Part shown: in pieces, positions 33,995-42,705 of the stretch
Layout of the letters: the number at the start of each line of letters is the position of its first letter
Numbering within the stretch: position 1 is the stretch's first letter
NCBI GenBank assembly: GCA_001970955.1
Contig: MPUH01000209.1
Location: forward strand, 17,426-81,425
Reading direction: 5' to 3'
DNA from: Stentor coeruleus
Taxonomy: Eukaryota > Ciliophora > Heterotrichea > Heterotrichida > Stentoridae
DNA: 64,000 nucleotides
Translations under genes and position numbers: made by a program
Notes under the pieces: model-generated
What the model was told of the DNA's origin: nothing
Database searches by the model: none
Seen by the model: the letters and a program-made list of their open reading frames with translations, nothing else

Positions 33995-35692
33995 ATGTCA
34001 AAATCCTTATCAATAAGAGAAGACCTTCAACGAAAAATTCGTGAATGTTCTCTAAGCGGTAGTGAAGTTTTACGAAGCCTCGACAAAGCCGTTTACAAAC
34101 TTGAAGATTTCGCTCGTATAGTCCAACCTCTACAAGAAGCAGCAAACAAACTAGGTGAAGATTATTCCAGCATAGACAAAACCTTAGACAAAGTCCGAGA
34201 TGAAGCTCAAACCGTTCGTGAAAGCTACTCATTAGTGAAAGATCTCCAAAGTCCATCAGACTCCAGATCTCATTTGAAATCTATAGAGCGAGCACAAATT
34301 CTCATATCTTTTTTTCAAAAAAACCCAAACATGCCCGACAGTAGAAACCTTCAAGAAAAACTTGCCTCAGCTTTATCTTTAGCATACCCTGTATGTATAA
34401 AACTTATTGAAGAACAATTAATCAAATATAATGAAATATATGGAGTAAATACAATAGCTCAAGATAATACAGCACAAATTGATATGGTAAATATGATTAA
34501 AGAGCTTATTGATATATGCAAAATTAAAGCACCAAATTATTGGCAAGTTTATGTGAGACTTAGAAGTTCATTGTTATTAAAATATGTTATTTCAATATCA
34601 AAACCTGAAGCTAAAGGTCCATCTAATTCTGGACAAGGTATGCAGTTAGGTCAAGATAATACAAGTAAACATTTGGTAAATCAGATAAAAAGTTTTGTTA
34701 GAGTTTGTGAGGTGGAAAAAGAGTTTTTACAATGGGTTTTAGGGACACAAACTGTTCAGGATTGGCTTGGTGAAGTTACTGAAGGTGCATTTCAGTCAGT
34801 ATCTTCACAGACTGAGAGTTTTTTATCTAAAAAAGTTCCGATTACTATGCTTTTAGAAGTTCTTAAGGCTTTTACAAATAGTCTTGGAGATATTGAAAAC
34901 CTTTTAGGTAAATCAGTCAAATATTATACAGCGAGTAAACTTCAGACTACTTTGTTACAAAAATCCCAGTCTTGGTATAGGGAATATATTCAAGTTATCC
35001 AAACAACTAAAATGGACTTTGGAGATTTTGTTCATGATATGTCTATACAACTTAGCCAAGAATTAAAAAAACTTATGAATCATGCTGATGTTCTGGCTAT
35101 AGCAAAATTAGACCAAAGCATTCTTCATTTAGTTACTAGTCTTATTGACACTTTTAGGATAAAAATCAAAGTTATTGCTAATAAACAACAAGGACTTAGT
35201 CATGTTTTTATGATAAACAATCTGAGTTTTTGGATTAATGTTTTACAGGAATATGATTTTATTGGACTTGAAGATGTTATGACTAGGGTTGAGAAAGAAA
35301 TGCTTAATGAGATTAATGAGTATTCAAAAAACACTTGGAGTAAACTTCTTCCTATACTTAGTGATAATCCTACGGCTATCGAGATGAAGAAAAATGGGGT
35401 TTTAACAAGGTCGTCTATAAAAGCAATTAAGAATAAGTTCAAGAGTTTTAATACGATTTTCCCAGAGATTTTCAATTACCATAAAAATTTCTCGATATAC
35501 AGCAGGGATATACTTCAATTGTTAAGGAAAAAAAATTATCAGATTGTGGTACCTGCTTATAAAGATTTTTTAAAAAGGTACCTTGCTGTTGATTTCACTA
35601 CAAAGAAAGAAAAATATGTGCTTTTCCCAATTGAAACTTTAGAACCGAATATCATGAATATGTATTCTCATAGAAATATCCCAAGTAACTAG
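33995..35692 (+). CDS. EXO70: Exocyst subunit Exo70, 565 aa
   Basis: The N-terminal helix region matches the Exo70 layout (LDKAVYKLEDFARIVQPLQEAANKLGEDYSSIDKTLDKVRD). The C-terminus has the diagnostic run HVFMINNLSFWINVLQ, WSKLLPIL, IKNKFKSFNTIFPEIF, YSRDILQLLRKKNYQIVVPAYKDFLKRY and a terminal KYVLFPIETLEPNIMNMY. Exo70 is the membrane-binding exocyst subunit that docks secretory vesicles through PI(4,5)P2. Length is close to that of compact Exo70 proteins. The ORF is intact, without introns, and ends in TAG. The upstream region is compromised by assembly duplications, but the start is outside them. Confidence 0.88.
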   Translation: MSKSLSIREDLQRKIRECSLSGSEVLRSLDKAVYKLEDFARIVQPLQEAANKLGEDYSSIDKTLDKVRDEAQTVRESYSLVKDLQSPSDSRSHLKSIERAQILISFFQKNPNMPDSRNLQEKLASALSLAYPVCIKLIEEQLIKYNEIYGVNTIAQDNTAQIDMVNMIKELIDICKIKAPNYWQVYVRLRSSLLLKYVISISKPEAKGPSNSGQGMQLGQDNTSKHLVNQIKSFVRVCEVEKEFLQWVLGTQTVQDWLGEVTEGAFQSVSSQTESFLSKKVPITMLLEVLKAFTNSLGDIENLLGKSVKYYTASKLQTTLLQKSQSWYREYIQVIQTTKMDFGDFVHDMSIQLSQELKKLMNHADVLAIAKLDQSILHLVTSLIDTFRIKIKVIANKQQGLSHVFMINNLSFWINVLQEYDFIGLEDVMTRVEKEMLNEINEYSKNTWSKLLPILSDNPTAIEMKKNGVLTRSSIKAIKNKFKSFNTIFPEIFNYHKNFSIYSRDILQLLRKKNYQIVVPAYKDFLKRYLAVDFTTKKEKYVLFPIETLEPNIMNMYSHRNIPSN

Positions 35693-36312
35693 AAATAATT
35701 AATGGCAGGGATTTTTGGTTGGATAATATTTTGAGATATTTATGTTAGTATTTGTGTGAAAAAAAAATTGATGAAGAGATTTTTATTTTTATAAGGATTT
35801 AAAAGTGTGAAATTTCTTTTAGGAAATTGATTTATGGATTAGGTTTATATACTATTTTATACAGTACTCACTTTAAATATAATCATAATTATTTATCTAA
35901 ATTCGCACTTTGATATAATTTTTGTTTAGTTAATAAGCTAAATAACTACAATAAAATAATCAATTTCAATAATTCTTAATTAAAAATTCTATTTTGTTAT
36001 CCTAAAACCTATAAAGCTTTCAGTTACCCTACTTCAAATCCCTAATTTCACCACAAGAAAAATCATCCAATGCCCTACAAAGAAAAAAAGTCAGACTTAA
36101 TCAAAATCAAACCCTTCACATTCTAACATCAAAAATCTCTAAAAACTCCAAACAAAAAATCTACCCAAAACACAAAAACTCAGCAAAATCCTATACAATA
36201 TCAGCCTCTTTCCTTTATCAACTTCAATAAAAAAAAATCGGATATTAAAAAACCAAACCTAACTCTCTAACCATACACTGATAAAATATTATAATAATAA
36301 AGTGTTCATTTT
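35693..36312. other. Spacer between convergent genes
   Basis: G/T-rich for the first ~150 bases, A/C-rich and G-poor from about 36000 to 36290. No gene seen. Confidence 0.55.
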
Positions 36313-36978
36313 TTAAGAAAAAACCTGAACAACTATTCCATCAGTAACCGAATAATGGCCAAATAAATTCTGATCTTTAAGTTCTTTACCATTAAAAAAA
36401 AACCTTAACTCTTTCTCAACCCTCCCATTCTCCTTATATCTTTCTTTAACCTCTCTAACAGATTCATCAGTACATAAACCCATTTTAACATCAGCAAGAC
36501 CAGCAGCTCTAAAAATAATTTCTAACTTTTTCTTTTCAATCTCTTCACCAAGTTTCTGATATTTTGTCCCTACTGCATATTTCAAAGGTGGGTTTATAAC
36601 AAATGGTGGTAAATCATATCTATGTCCTCTTTCATCATAACAATGCATTAATAAACCATTGTTCATAATAAGCCCAATGCCTTTTACTAGAGATTCAACT
36701 TTTTTACAATCAGTTTCTTCACAAGCTTGTTTGAGAACGCTCCATATTTTCTGATTCCCATCAACTCGAGTTTCCCAGAATTCTTTGATTTTGTCTTGGA
36801 TTTCAGTTTCTGTTAAATCTGTATGCCAAGCTGGGGTTTTTTTACAACCTTTTCCAGAATGTAAGGTTTCTATGTTATTGTTACCGTATATGAAAAAAGT
36901 TAAATTGCCTTGACGAAATACACGATAGTTGTCATTGTTTTCGTTTGAATGAGTTGTATTTGTGGCACAGGCTCCCAT
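36313..36978 (-). CDS. UBTD: UBTD1/2-like ubiquitin-domain protein, 221 aa
   Basis: The protein begins MGAC, a likely N-myristoylation/palmitoylation site as in human UBTD1/2. Residues ~40-135 match the DC-UbP/UBTD N-terminal domain (W...LTETEIQDKIKEFWETRVDGNQKIWSVLKQA, then GLLMHCYDERGHRYDLPPFVINPP). The last ~70 residues form a ubiquitin-like fold (VEKELRFFFNGKELKDQNLFGHYSVTDGIVVQVF) without a terminal diglycine, so it is not a conjugated modifier. Family members are adaptors for ubiquitin-pathway enzymes at membranes. Leader CTAATAA before the ATG, stop TAA. Confidence 0.88.
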   Translation of the reverse strand: MGACATNTTHSNENNDNYRVFRQGNLTFFIYGNNNIETLHSGKGCKKTPAWHTDLTETEIQDKIKEFWETRVDGNQKIWSVLKQACEETDCKKVESLVKGIGLIMNNGLLMHCYDERGHRYDLPPFVINPPLKYAVGTKYQKLGEEIEKKKLEIIFRAAGLADVKMGLCTDESVREVKERYKENGRVEKELRFFFNGKELKDQNLFGHYSVTDGIVVQVFS

Positions 36979-37411
36979 TTATTAGATAAAGGTTAGAATT
37001 AAAGAATTAATGTAGGATTATATAGAAGGGTAATAAAAGATTAAGATACTTTTTTTGATGTAAGAGGATAGAGAATTTGATGTTGGGGATAATAAAAAAA
37101 TTTTGGGTGATAAACATGTTTATTGAAAGAAGTTGAGTTTGTAAATTGAGATTTGATAGAGTAATTTAAAGAGACCAAATCTTTTTGAATAAAAAAAATT
37201 TTCATTATCCTGTTTGACTTAAATATATATTCTGTATATTAAATTATAAACTACTTTTTATTATTAAAATTTTAATTACAATCCTCCTTTTATCAGCTAC
37301 AAGATTTACAGTTATTTATAATAACATACAAAAAAACCTAACCCACCATTTCCCATTTCATCCAAAAAAAATTTACATCTAAAATTAAAGGCAGTTATTA
37401 CTATAAGAAAA
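36979..37411. other. Spacer between divergent genes
   Basis: G-rich on the left (36979-37140), A/C-rich on the right (37260-37390). No distinct element. Confidence 0.5.
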
Positions 37412-38314
37412 ATGCAAGAACTGAGACAAGAAGCTGAAATCAGACGAAAAGACAAAGCCTTTGTAGGAACCACAAGAGCTAAAACTTTAAACTACACTAA
37501 AAACATCCCAGCTTTTGATACCAACCACATACCCGAAAGAGCAGCTGCTATAAAATCTGAAATAAAATTATCGATATTACCTGACATTCTAGGAACAAAA
37601 AAGCCTCAATGGAACCCAACAGTACTTTTAGATCGAACTAAAGAATATCATCAACAAGCTTCTACAAGACAAATTCATTTCGAAATCCGTAAAGGTTTAC
37701 GTGATGAAACAACTCCAAAAACCCAAGAAAAAATCATATATGAAGGTGTTGATACAAGAAATAGTTTTGCTGGATGGAATACAAGTGTTGAATTCAGCTC
37801 ACTTGAACATAAAAAAAAACATATCCAAGTGTAAGTCTTATATAGGAATAAAGAATCAAGATATCATTCAACATCAAAAAACAGAGAGATTTTAAAAGAT
37901 AAACCTTATATAAAACCTTATGATAGACAAGTGAATATTTTAGATGAATCTAGGGAATTGAAAGTTAAAGAAAAAGATATAAAAAGCGAATTCATGCAAA
38001 AGGTTGTCCATGAAAATCCAGATATCAGTAGAGAAAAAGCTACGGCTGTTGTTCATAAACTTGTTAAGGATAAGAAACTTAAAGATGGACAAGAAGATTT
38101 TTATGGGGTTAAAGAAGAGAGCTTTCATCCTGATACTTCGATGACGATGAAAAAAAATAGGGTTAAGAAATATAAGCATGATGGGGTGTTTCAGTATAGT
38201 GAAACTTTAAAGAAGGAAATATGGTCTTGTTGTATGGCAGAAGATAAGAAAGCTCAAGGATGTGTTGTTAGTTTTAAGGATTTGGATAAGTGGCAGATTC
38301 TTTCTTTTTTATAA
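37412..38314 (+). CDS. Hypothetical two-exon protein, 295 aa
   Basis: The open frame from 37412 stops at a TAA that begins inside a 15-nt GT...TAG segment. Removing 37831-37845 joins it in frame (phase 2) to the frame ending at 38314 (TAA), giving 295 residues. The protein is basic, without signal peptide or membrane span. It contains a central stretch with RNSFAGWNTSVEFSSLEHKKK and a C-terminus KYKHDGVFQYSETLKKEIWSCCMAEDKKAQGC, and looks like many small axonemal or cytoskeletal proteins. No family recognised. The last eight codons and the start of the 3' flank are duplicated downstream at 38438. Confidence 0.8.
37831..37845 (+). other. 15-nt intron
   Basis: GTAAGTCTTATATAG. Phase 2. Removal restores one frame across the gene. 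A at position 10 is the likely branch point. Confidence 0.9.
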
Positions 38315-38514
38315 GATAATGAGATTAAAAGGTTAAAAGGGAGGATTGGAAGTTTTTGTGTTTGTGATGTTTGTGGATTATTGGTGTGTGTATAAGGGTA
38401 TTTATGATGGGAATTTATTAATAAAAAAAATTATGGGTAAGTGGCAGATTCTTTCTTTTTTATAAGATAATGAGATTAAAAGGTTAAAAGGGAGGATTGG
38501 AAGTTTTTGTGTTT
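38287..38514 (+). repeat. 77-nt direct repeat (2 copies, 74 nt apart) including a gene 3' end
   Basis: 38287-38363 and 38438-38514 are identical. The first copy includes the last nine codons of the 37412 gene (coding WQILSFL and the TAA) and its 3' flank; the second copy lies in noncoding DNA. No N is present. Confidence 0.9.
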
Positions 38515-39035
38515 ATTAACCAACTGGGTTATTAATCTTATAAGACTAGTTGTTTAATTTCAACAACACCCTAACACCCAAAAATAATAATCATTTTTTT
38601 TTAAATATCAAAAGATTCACAACATATACAAATCACCACTTTAAAAGCAACTCCTAATCATCCAACCCAAAATTTCTCACAACAAATTAATTATCTTAAT
38701 TAACATATTCAAACAATTCTTTAAAAAATCTTAATTCAAATATCACATTTTTTTTTTTAAAACATTTTCATAAAACTCCACAATCCACTCATGATCCATA
38801 ACCAACACCCTACTAATCTTATATCCTACTATTTTCTCTTCATCTTATAAATATTTTCTCCCTAAAAAAACGAATTTTATTTAAATTATTTTTACAACAT
38901 CCAAAACCTAACACATTATCTTACTTTCAATATCATATTATTCAATCATAATCTTAAAATATCTTTAACATAACTAACTAAATATCATTAAAATTACATC
39001 TTTCAAACCATATTTCAGTTTATAAATCTTACAAT
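38315..39035. other. Spacer between tandem genes
   Basis: G/T-rich up to about 38515 (with the 77-nt repeat), then strongly A/C-rich and G-poor up to the next start. The switch is abrupt, near 38515-38530. No gene seen. Confidence 0.6.
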
Positions 39036-41096
39036 ATGTCAATGGAAGAACCCTATCATTTAGCAATTTTAACGAACTATCTTGTTCGCCCATGTCCAGG
39101 ATCTTGTGAGAATCCACAACTATGTCTTTTCTATCATTCTTTAGGAGAAAGGCGTAGATGTCCTTTTAACGGCAATGAGCTTGCATATAGCGACCACATG
39201 TGTCAAAATGTAAGCAAAGGTATTTCATGCGAAGACTCTTGTAGATACACTCACAACTTCCAAGAAATCGTCTACCACCCTAATCGTTATAAAGTTTCTT
39301 GGTGTGAACAAGCTAGTTGTAAAGGTTATTACCTTTGTTATCAGGCTCATAGATCTAACGAAAAACTTAGGATTGCTACGCACTTTACTGTTAGCCCTCA
39401 ATACACACCAACAAATTTTTCTACACACCTCGACTTGTTAACCTTTAAAGTAAACCTTTGCAACATCTCCGAGCCTCACAATCCCAAACTTTGTGTTTTT
39501 TACCACTCAACCAGAGATAGAAGAAGACTCGGAAATTACTCTTATGAAATGTGTGCTGAAAACGAAAAAGATCTATGTGGAAACCCAGATACCTGCTTAA
39601 AATCCCACAACAGAGTAGAACAGTTATACCATCCCGACAAGTACAAAATGAAATTCTGTACTTTTTATCCAAAAAAAATCCATGAGTGTGAATACTCATC
39701 ATACTGCAGCTTTGCCCATTCAGAAACAGATATAAAAATAGAACTTGTGCACAATTATCAACGTAATGAAGACTTTTACATGTATAGTTTTAAAACAGTC
39801 TGGTGTCCGTTTATTTTACAACATGATAAAGCAATGTGTGTTTATGCTCACAACTGGCAAGACTTTAGAAGAAAGCCAAAAGATGTGAATTTTACTGATT
39901 TAACTCAACCAACTGGTATGTGTTGTGCTTATAACTCAGTCCCTTGCCCATCTTGGAAATCTTCCAATTTCATATTATCATATGAAGAAGGTGGGTGTAA
40001 AAATATGACTTCATGTAAAAAATGTCATGGATGGAAAGAAATCGAATATCATCCAAACACATATAAAATGAAACCCTGCTCTCAAGGTAAAAAATGCACA
40101 AAACAGCAGGACTGCCCTTTTTATCATTCGAATAAAGATAGAAGAACTTGTGATATGTCCCCATTAAAAGAAGTTTCTAATAGATTTATAGGAATTACTC
40201 CTCATCCCCAGAAACAGTTTTTATCCCCAGAAACTTTTAAAGGTTTCCAGACTCCATTTGTCTTTAAACAAAGCGCTCCAGTATTTCAACCAAGTTCATC
40301 AAATGTTGACCAGGTTAAGCAAATAAATAGTACAACTGATGAATTTGTTTTACATAGAGGTACAGCTAATAGATTTAATTCTAAAGCTACTGAGGAATTT
40401 ACGCTACGTAGAAATGAAGCTCCAAAAAACTATCCTTCAGTTGAAGAATTTCCTTTTTTAGGCTCGATGCCATCAATGCCTTCAACACCAAATCCTAAAT
40501 CATTTTCTCGTTGTGATAGTACTTTTTCACAAGGTACACCAGTTAGGACCCCAGGTGGTAATAGTTATCTTATGACCCCACAAAGTAAAGATTTAGATTC
40601 AAGAGTATTACAATTTCTTTCAAGACATAAACTTAAACATTTATCAAGTCGTTTTAAAGGAGTCAAGTGGGAGGATTTAGATACTTTCCACTTGTATGAT
40701 GATAATGAAGATGAAGAGTTCCAAGAGGCTTGGCTTGAAGAAAAAGAAGACCAAGATCAACTTGATGAACTAATTATGACAGATATTGCCTTGTTTACTG
40801 GGCAAAAAACTGGACAAACACCTGATTTGAAAAAATTTGCAGGGCAAGATGAAGTTGAAGATTTTATAGTAACTTTTCCAAAAAGTTCTTTTATACCTAC
40901 TCATCTTAAATGCCCGATTACTAAGAAACTTATGAGAGACCCTGCGGTTTTCTCTTTAGACGGGAGAACATATGAGCGGGTCGCTATTATTAAATATATA
41001 CAAACAAGTTATCAGACATTGGAAGCTCAACAATTGGTGAGGAATCTCCATAGCGATAAATTTATTCGTGAAGAGCTTTTAAGTAGGTTTTCATAA
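39036..41096 (+). CDS. Multi-CCCH zinc-finger protein with C-terminal U-box, 686 aa
   Basis: Three successive ~100-residue units fill residues ~10-370. Each begins with an F-K-like C...C...C..YH finger ending in an (R/K)RR patch (FYHSLGERRRC, FYHSTRDRRR, YAHNWQDFRRK). A middle C...C...C..(T/S)H finger follows, then Y(H)PxxYK followed by another C...C...C..H finger. This is the arginine-rich tandem CCCH layout known from unkempt and plant RR-TZF RNA-binding proteins, here in three rounds. Residues ~370-600 are low-complexity. Residues ~612-686 match a U-box (LKCPITKKLMRDPAVFSLDGRTYERVAIIKYI), an E2-binding ubiquitin ligase domain. Inferred role: an RNA-binding ubiquitin ligase acting on mRNPs. 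Intact, no intron, stop TAA. The next gene is convergent, 55 bases away. Confidence 0.9.
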   Translation: MSMEEPYHLAILTNYLVRPCPGSCENPQLCLFYHSLGERRRCPFNGNELAYSDHMCQNVSKGISCEDSCRYTHNFQEIVYHPNRYKVSWCEQASCKGYYLCYQAHRSNEKLRIATHFTVSPQYTPTNFSTHLDLLTFKVNLCNISEPHNPKLCVFYHSTRDRRRLGNYSYEMCAENEKDLCGNPDTCLKSHNRVEQLYHPDKYKMKFCTFYPKKIHECEYSSYCSFAHSETDIKIELVHNYQRNEDFYMYSFKTVWCPFILQHDKAMCVYAHNWQDFRRKPKDVNFTDLTQPTGMCCAYNSVPCPSWKSSNFILSYEEGGCKNMTSCKKCHGWKEIEYHPNTYKMKPCSQGKKCTKQQDCPFYHSNKDRRTCDMSPLKEVSNRFIGITPHPQKQFLSPETFKGFQTPFVFKQSAPVFQPSSSNVDQVKQINSTTDEFVLHRGTANRFNSKATEEFTLRRNEAPKNYPSVEEFPFLGSMPSMPSTPNPKSFSRCDSTFSQGTPVRTPGGNSYLMTPQSKDLDSRVLQFLSRHKLKHLSSRFKGVKWEDLDTFHLYDDNEDEEFQEAWLEEKEDQDQLDELIMTDIALFTGQKTGQTPDLKKFAGQDEVEDFIVTFPKSSFIPTHLKCPITKKLMRDPAVFSLDGRTYERVAIIKYIQTSYQTLEAQQLVRNLHSDKFIREELLSRFS

Positions 41097-41151
41097 AACT
41101 AACAAAATAAACTTATCCACTCTTCCAACATAATTCATATTATTATATGAT

Positions 41152-42672
41152 TTAGCTTTCAGAACTATTTTTCATCACAAAACCTGTAGTTCTCAAAGGA
41201 TTATGAGATGTCATTTGTCGTAAAGGCACTTTCTTAACATTTGAATTCGAAGTTTTTGGAAGAAGCAACTCCAGTGTCTGTGAAACATTGCTTTCAGGAA
41301 TAACTGTTCTTTCTGTTTTTGGTTCTTTATCCTCATGTACCGTCATTTTAATCCCCATTTCTTCAGCTTTATTCAAAAAATGTCCTACAATAGTACTCAT
41401 TTTATATTTAACATTCGTCTGTTTATATTCAAATTCAGTATTTTCAACAGGAATATATCCACCATAAGGTATCACATGATTTGGCTTATCTGCAATCTCA
41501 GCATATTGTTTTTTTATAATCTTATATTGAGTTTTTGGAATCTCTTTCCCTGTAACATCACTTTCTCTATATTTATCTATAGGTGCTAAGTTTAGTTTTT
41601 GCATATTAAACAAGGTTTGTGATGAATTTTTAGGCTCTTCTATGTATTTATCTTTAACTTTCCAATACTCTTTTAGGTTGTCAGTAAATTTCGGAAGTTC
41701 TTTTCCATGAACACCTATGCTTATGTTGAAAAATGTATTTTGGTTGTAGTCGTTTGTTTCTTTTTTGACTTTTTCTTTTAGATCTTTGATTGTAGGACCA
41801 TCGTTGTAGAAAATTAGGAATTTTTCTCTTTCTTTAAGATGCTCTTCACGGGAAATATGATTGTAGTTAGCTTTTTCATGAAGGTTTTCAAGAAGTTCTT
41901 TTTTCTTTTGCGTATTCATTTGGCTTTGGGATGAGTATCTTGGGTATGCGATATATTCTGTAGATGGACATTTGGCTAATTTAAAATCAGTTGGGTCAGT
42001 GAGTCCTTGTTTATTACGAACTGTTTGATTGAATGAGTTTTTTATATCTTTAAATGAACTGATTTTAGGTTCTTTCACATAATCCTCAGGGTCAATCCTA
42101 CTTGTCTCAACCCTAAAAACATTCTCATAAGGTCTTCCACTAACAGGTAAATGCTTTCTTGTCCCTACAAGTTGCTTTCTCGAACTTATAACTGGCAATG
42201 AAGAATGTTTTACAATTGGGTACGTAGCCACTATCTTCTCATTAGCATCATTATCCATAATAACTCCCCTTTTCTGAATAACCCTCGCCTGATAATTCGG
42301 TACTCTAGACTCAAGTCCAAGTCTAAAATTATCCAAAAACCCACTCCTCAATGCATTTTCAGCATTTCTCCTCTCAACGTCATTCAATTTCCCATCTTTA
42401 TCATCATCAAACTGTTTGCTTATAAATAAATCCCTATGACTTACAAAACCATCATTATCAATATCATAACTTGGATCTGGTAAAAATTCTTTTTTCCTTT
42501 CATTCAAAAGTTCTTGTCTAGTTCTTATTCTTGGTCTACCAGGCCAAGGATCTTTAGTCTGTTTATCCTTAAGATCTAATGTAAAAATAGTAGTCTGTTC
42601 ATTTTTCTTAGTCTCAAGTGTCTGCATTAGGTTTCCATTAAGATTGTACTGAGGAGAAATATGATTTTCCAT
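41152..42672 (-). CDS. EF-hand protein, 506 aa, possible ciliary protein
   Basis: Two adjacent EF-hand loops lie at ~70-110: DIDNDGFVSHRDL and DDDKDGKLNDVER, both with the full set of acidic ligands, preceded by PRIRTRQELLNERKKEFLPDP. The remaining ~400 residues are basic, Pro/Tyr-containing and without hydrophobic spans, with several short motifs of the YGGYIPVENTEF kind. That resembles axonemal or microtubule-inner proteins, but no orthologue was recognised. It ends in TAA, converges with the CCCH gene and lies 33 bases left of the PX-START gene. Confidence 0.75.
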   Translation of the reverse strand: MENHISPQYNLNGNLMQTLETKKNEQTTIFTLDLKDKQTKDPWPGRPRIRTRQELLNERKKEFLPDPSYDIDNDGFVSHRDLFISKQFDDDKDGKLNDVERRNAENALRSGFLDNFRLGLESRVPNYQARVIQKRGVIMDNDANEKIVATYPIVKHSSLPVISSRKQLVGTRKHLPVSGRPYENVFRVETSRIDPEDYVKEPKISSFKDIKNSFNQTVRNKQGLTDPTDFKLAKCPSTEYIAYPRYSSQSQMNTQKKKELLENLHEKANYNHISREEHLKEREKFLIFYNDGPTIKDLKEKVKKETNDYNQNTFFNISIGVHGKELPKFTDNLKEYWKVKDKYIEEPKNSSQTLFNMQKLNLAPIDKYRESDVTGKEIPKTQYKIIKKQYAEIADKPNHVIPYGGYIPVENTEFEYKQTNVKYKMSTIVGHFLNKAEEMGIKMTVHEDKEPKTERTVIPESNVSQTLELLLPKTSNSNVKKVPLRQMTSHNPLRTTGFVMKNSSES

Positions 42673-42705
42673 ATTAATTATCTAATGTTTTTTTAAAAAT
42701 ATTTA

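Noticed and set aside
38570-38590. Telomere-like CACCCTAACACCC
   Set aside because: A single partial match in an A/C-rich flank, not a repeat array and not at a sequence end.
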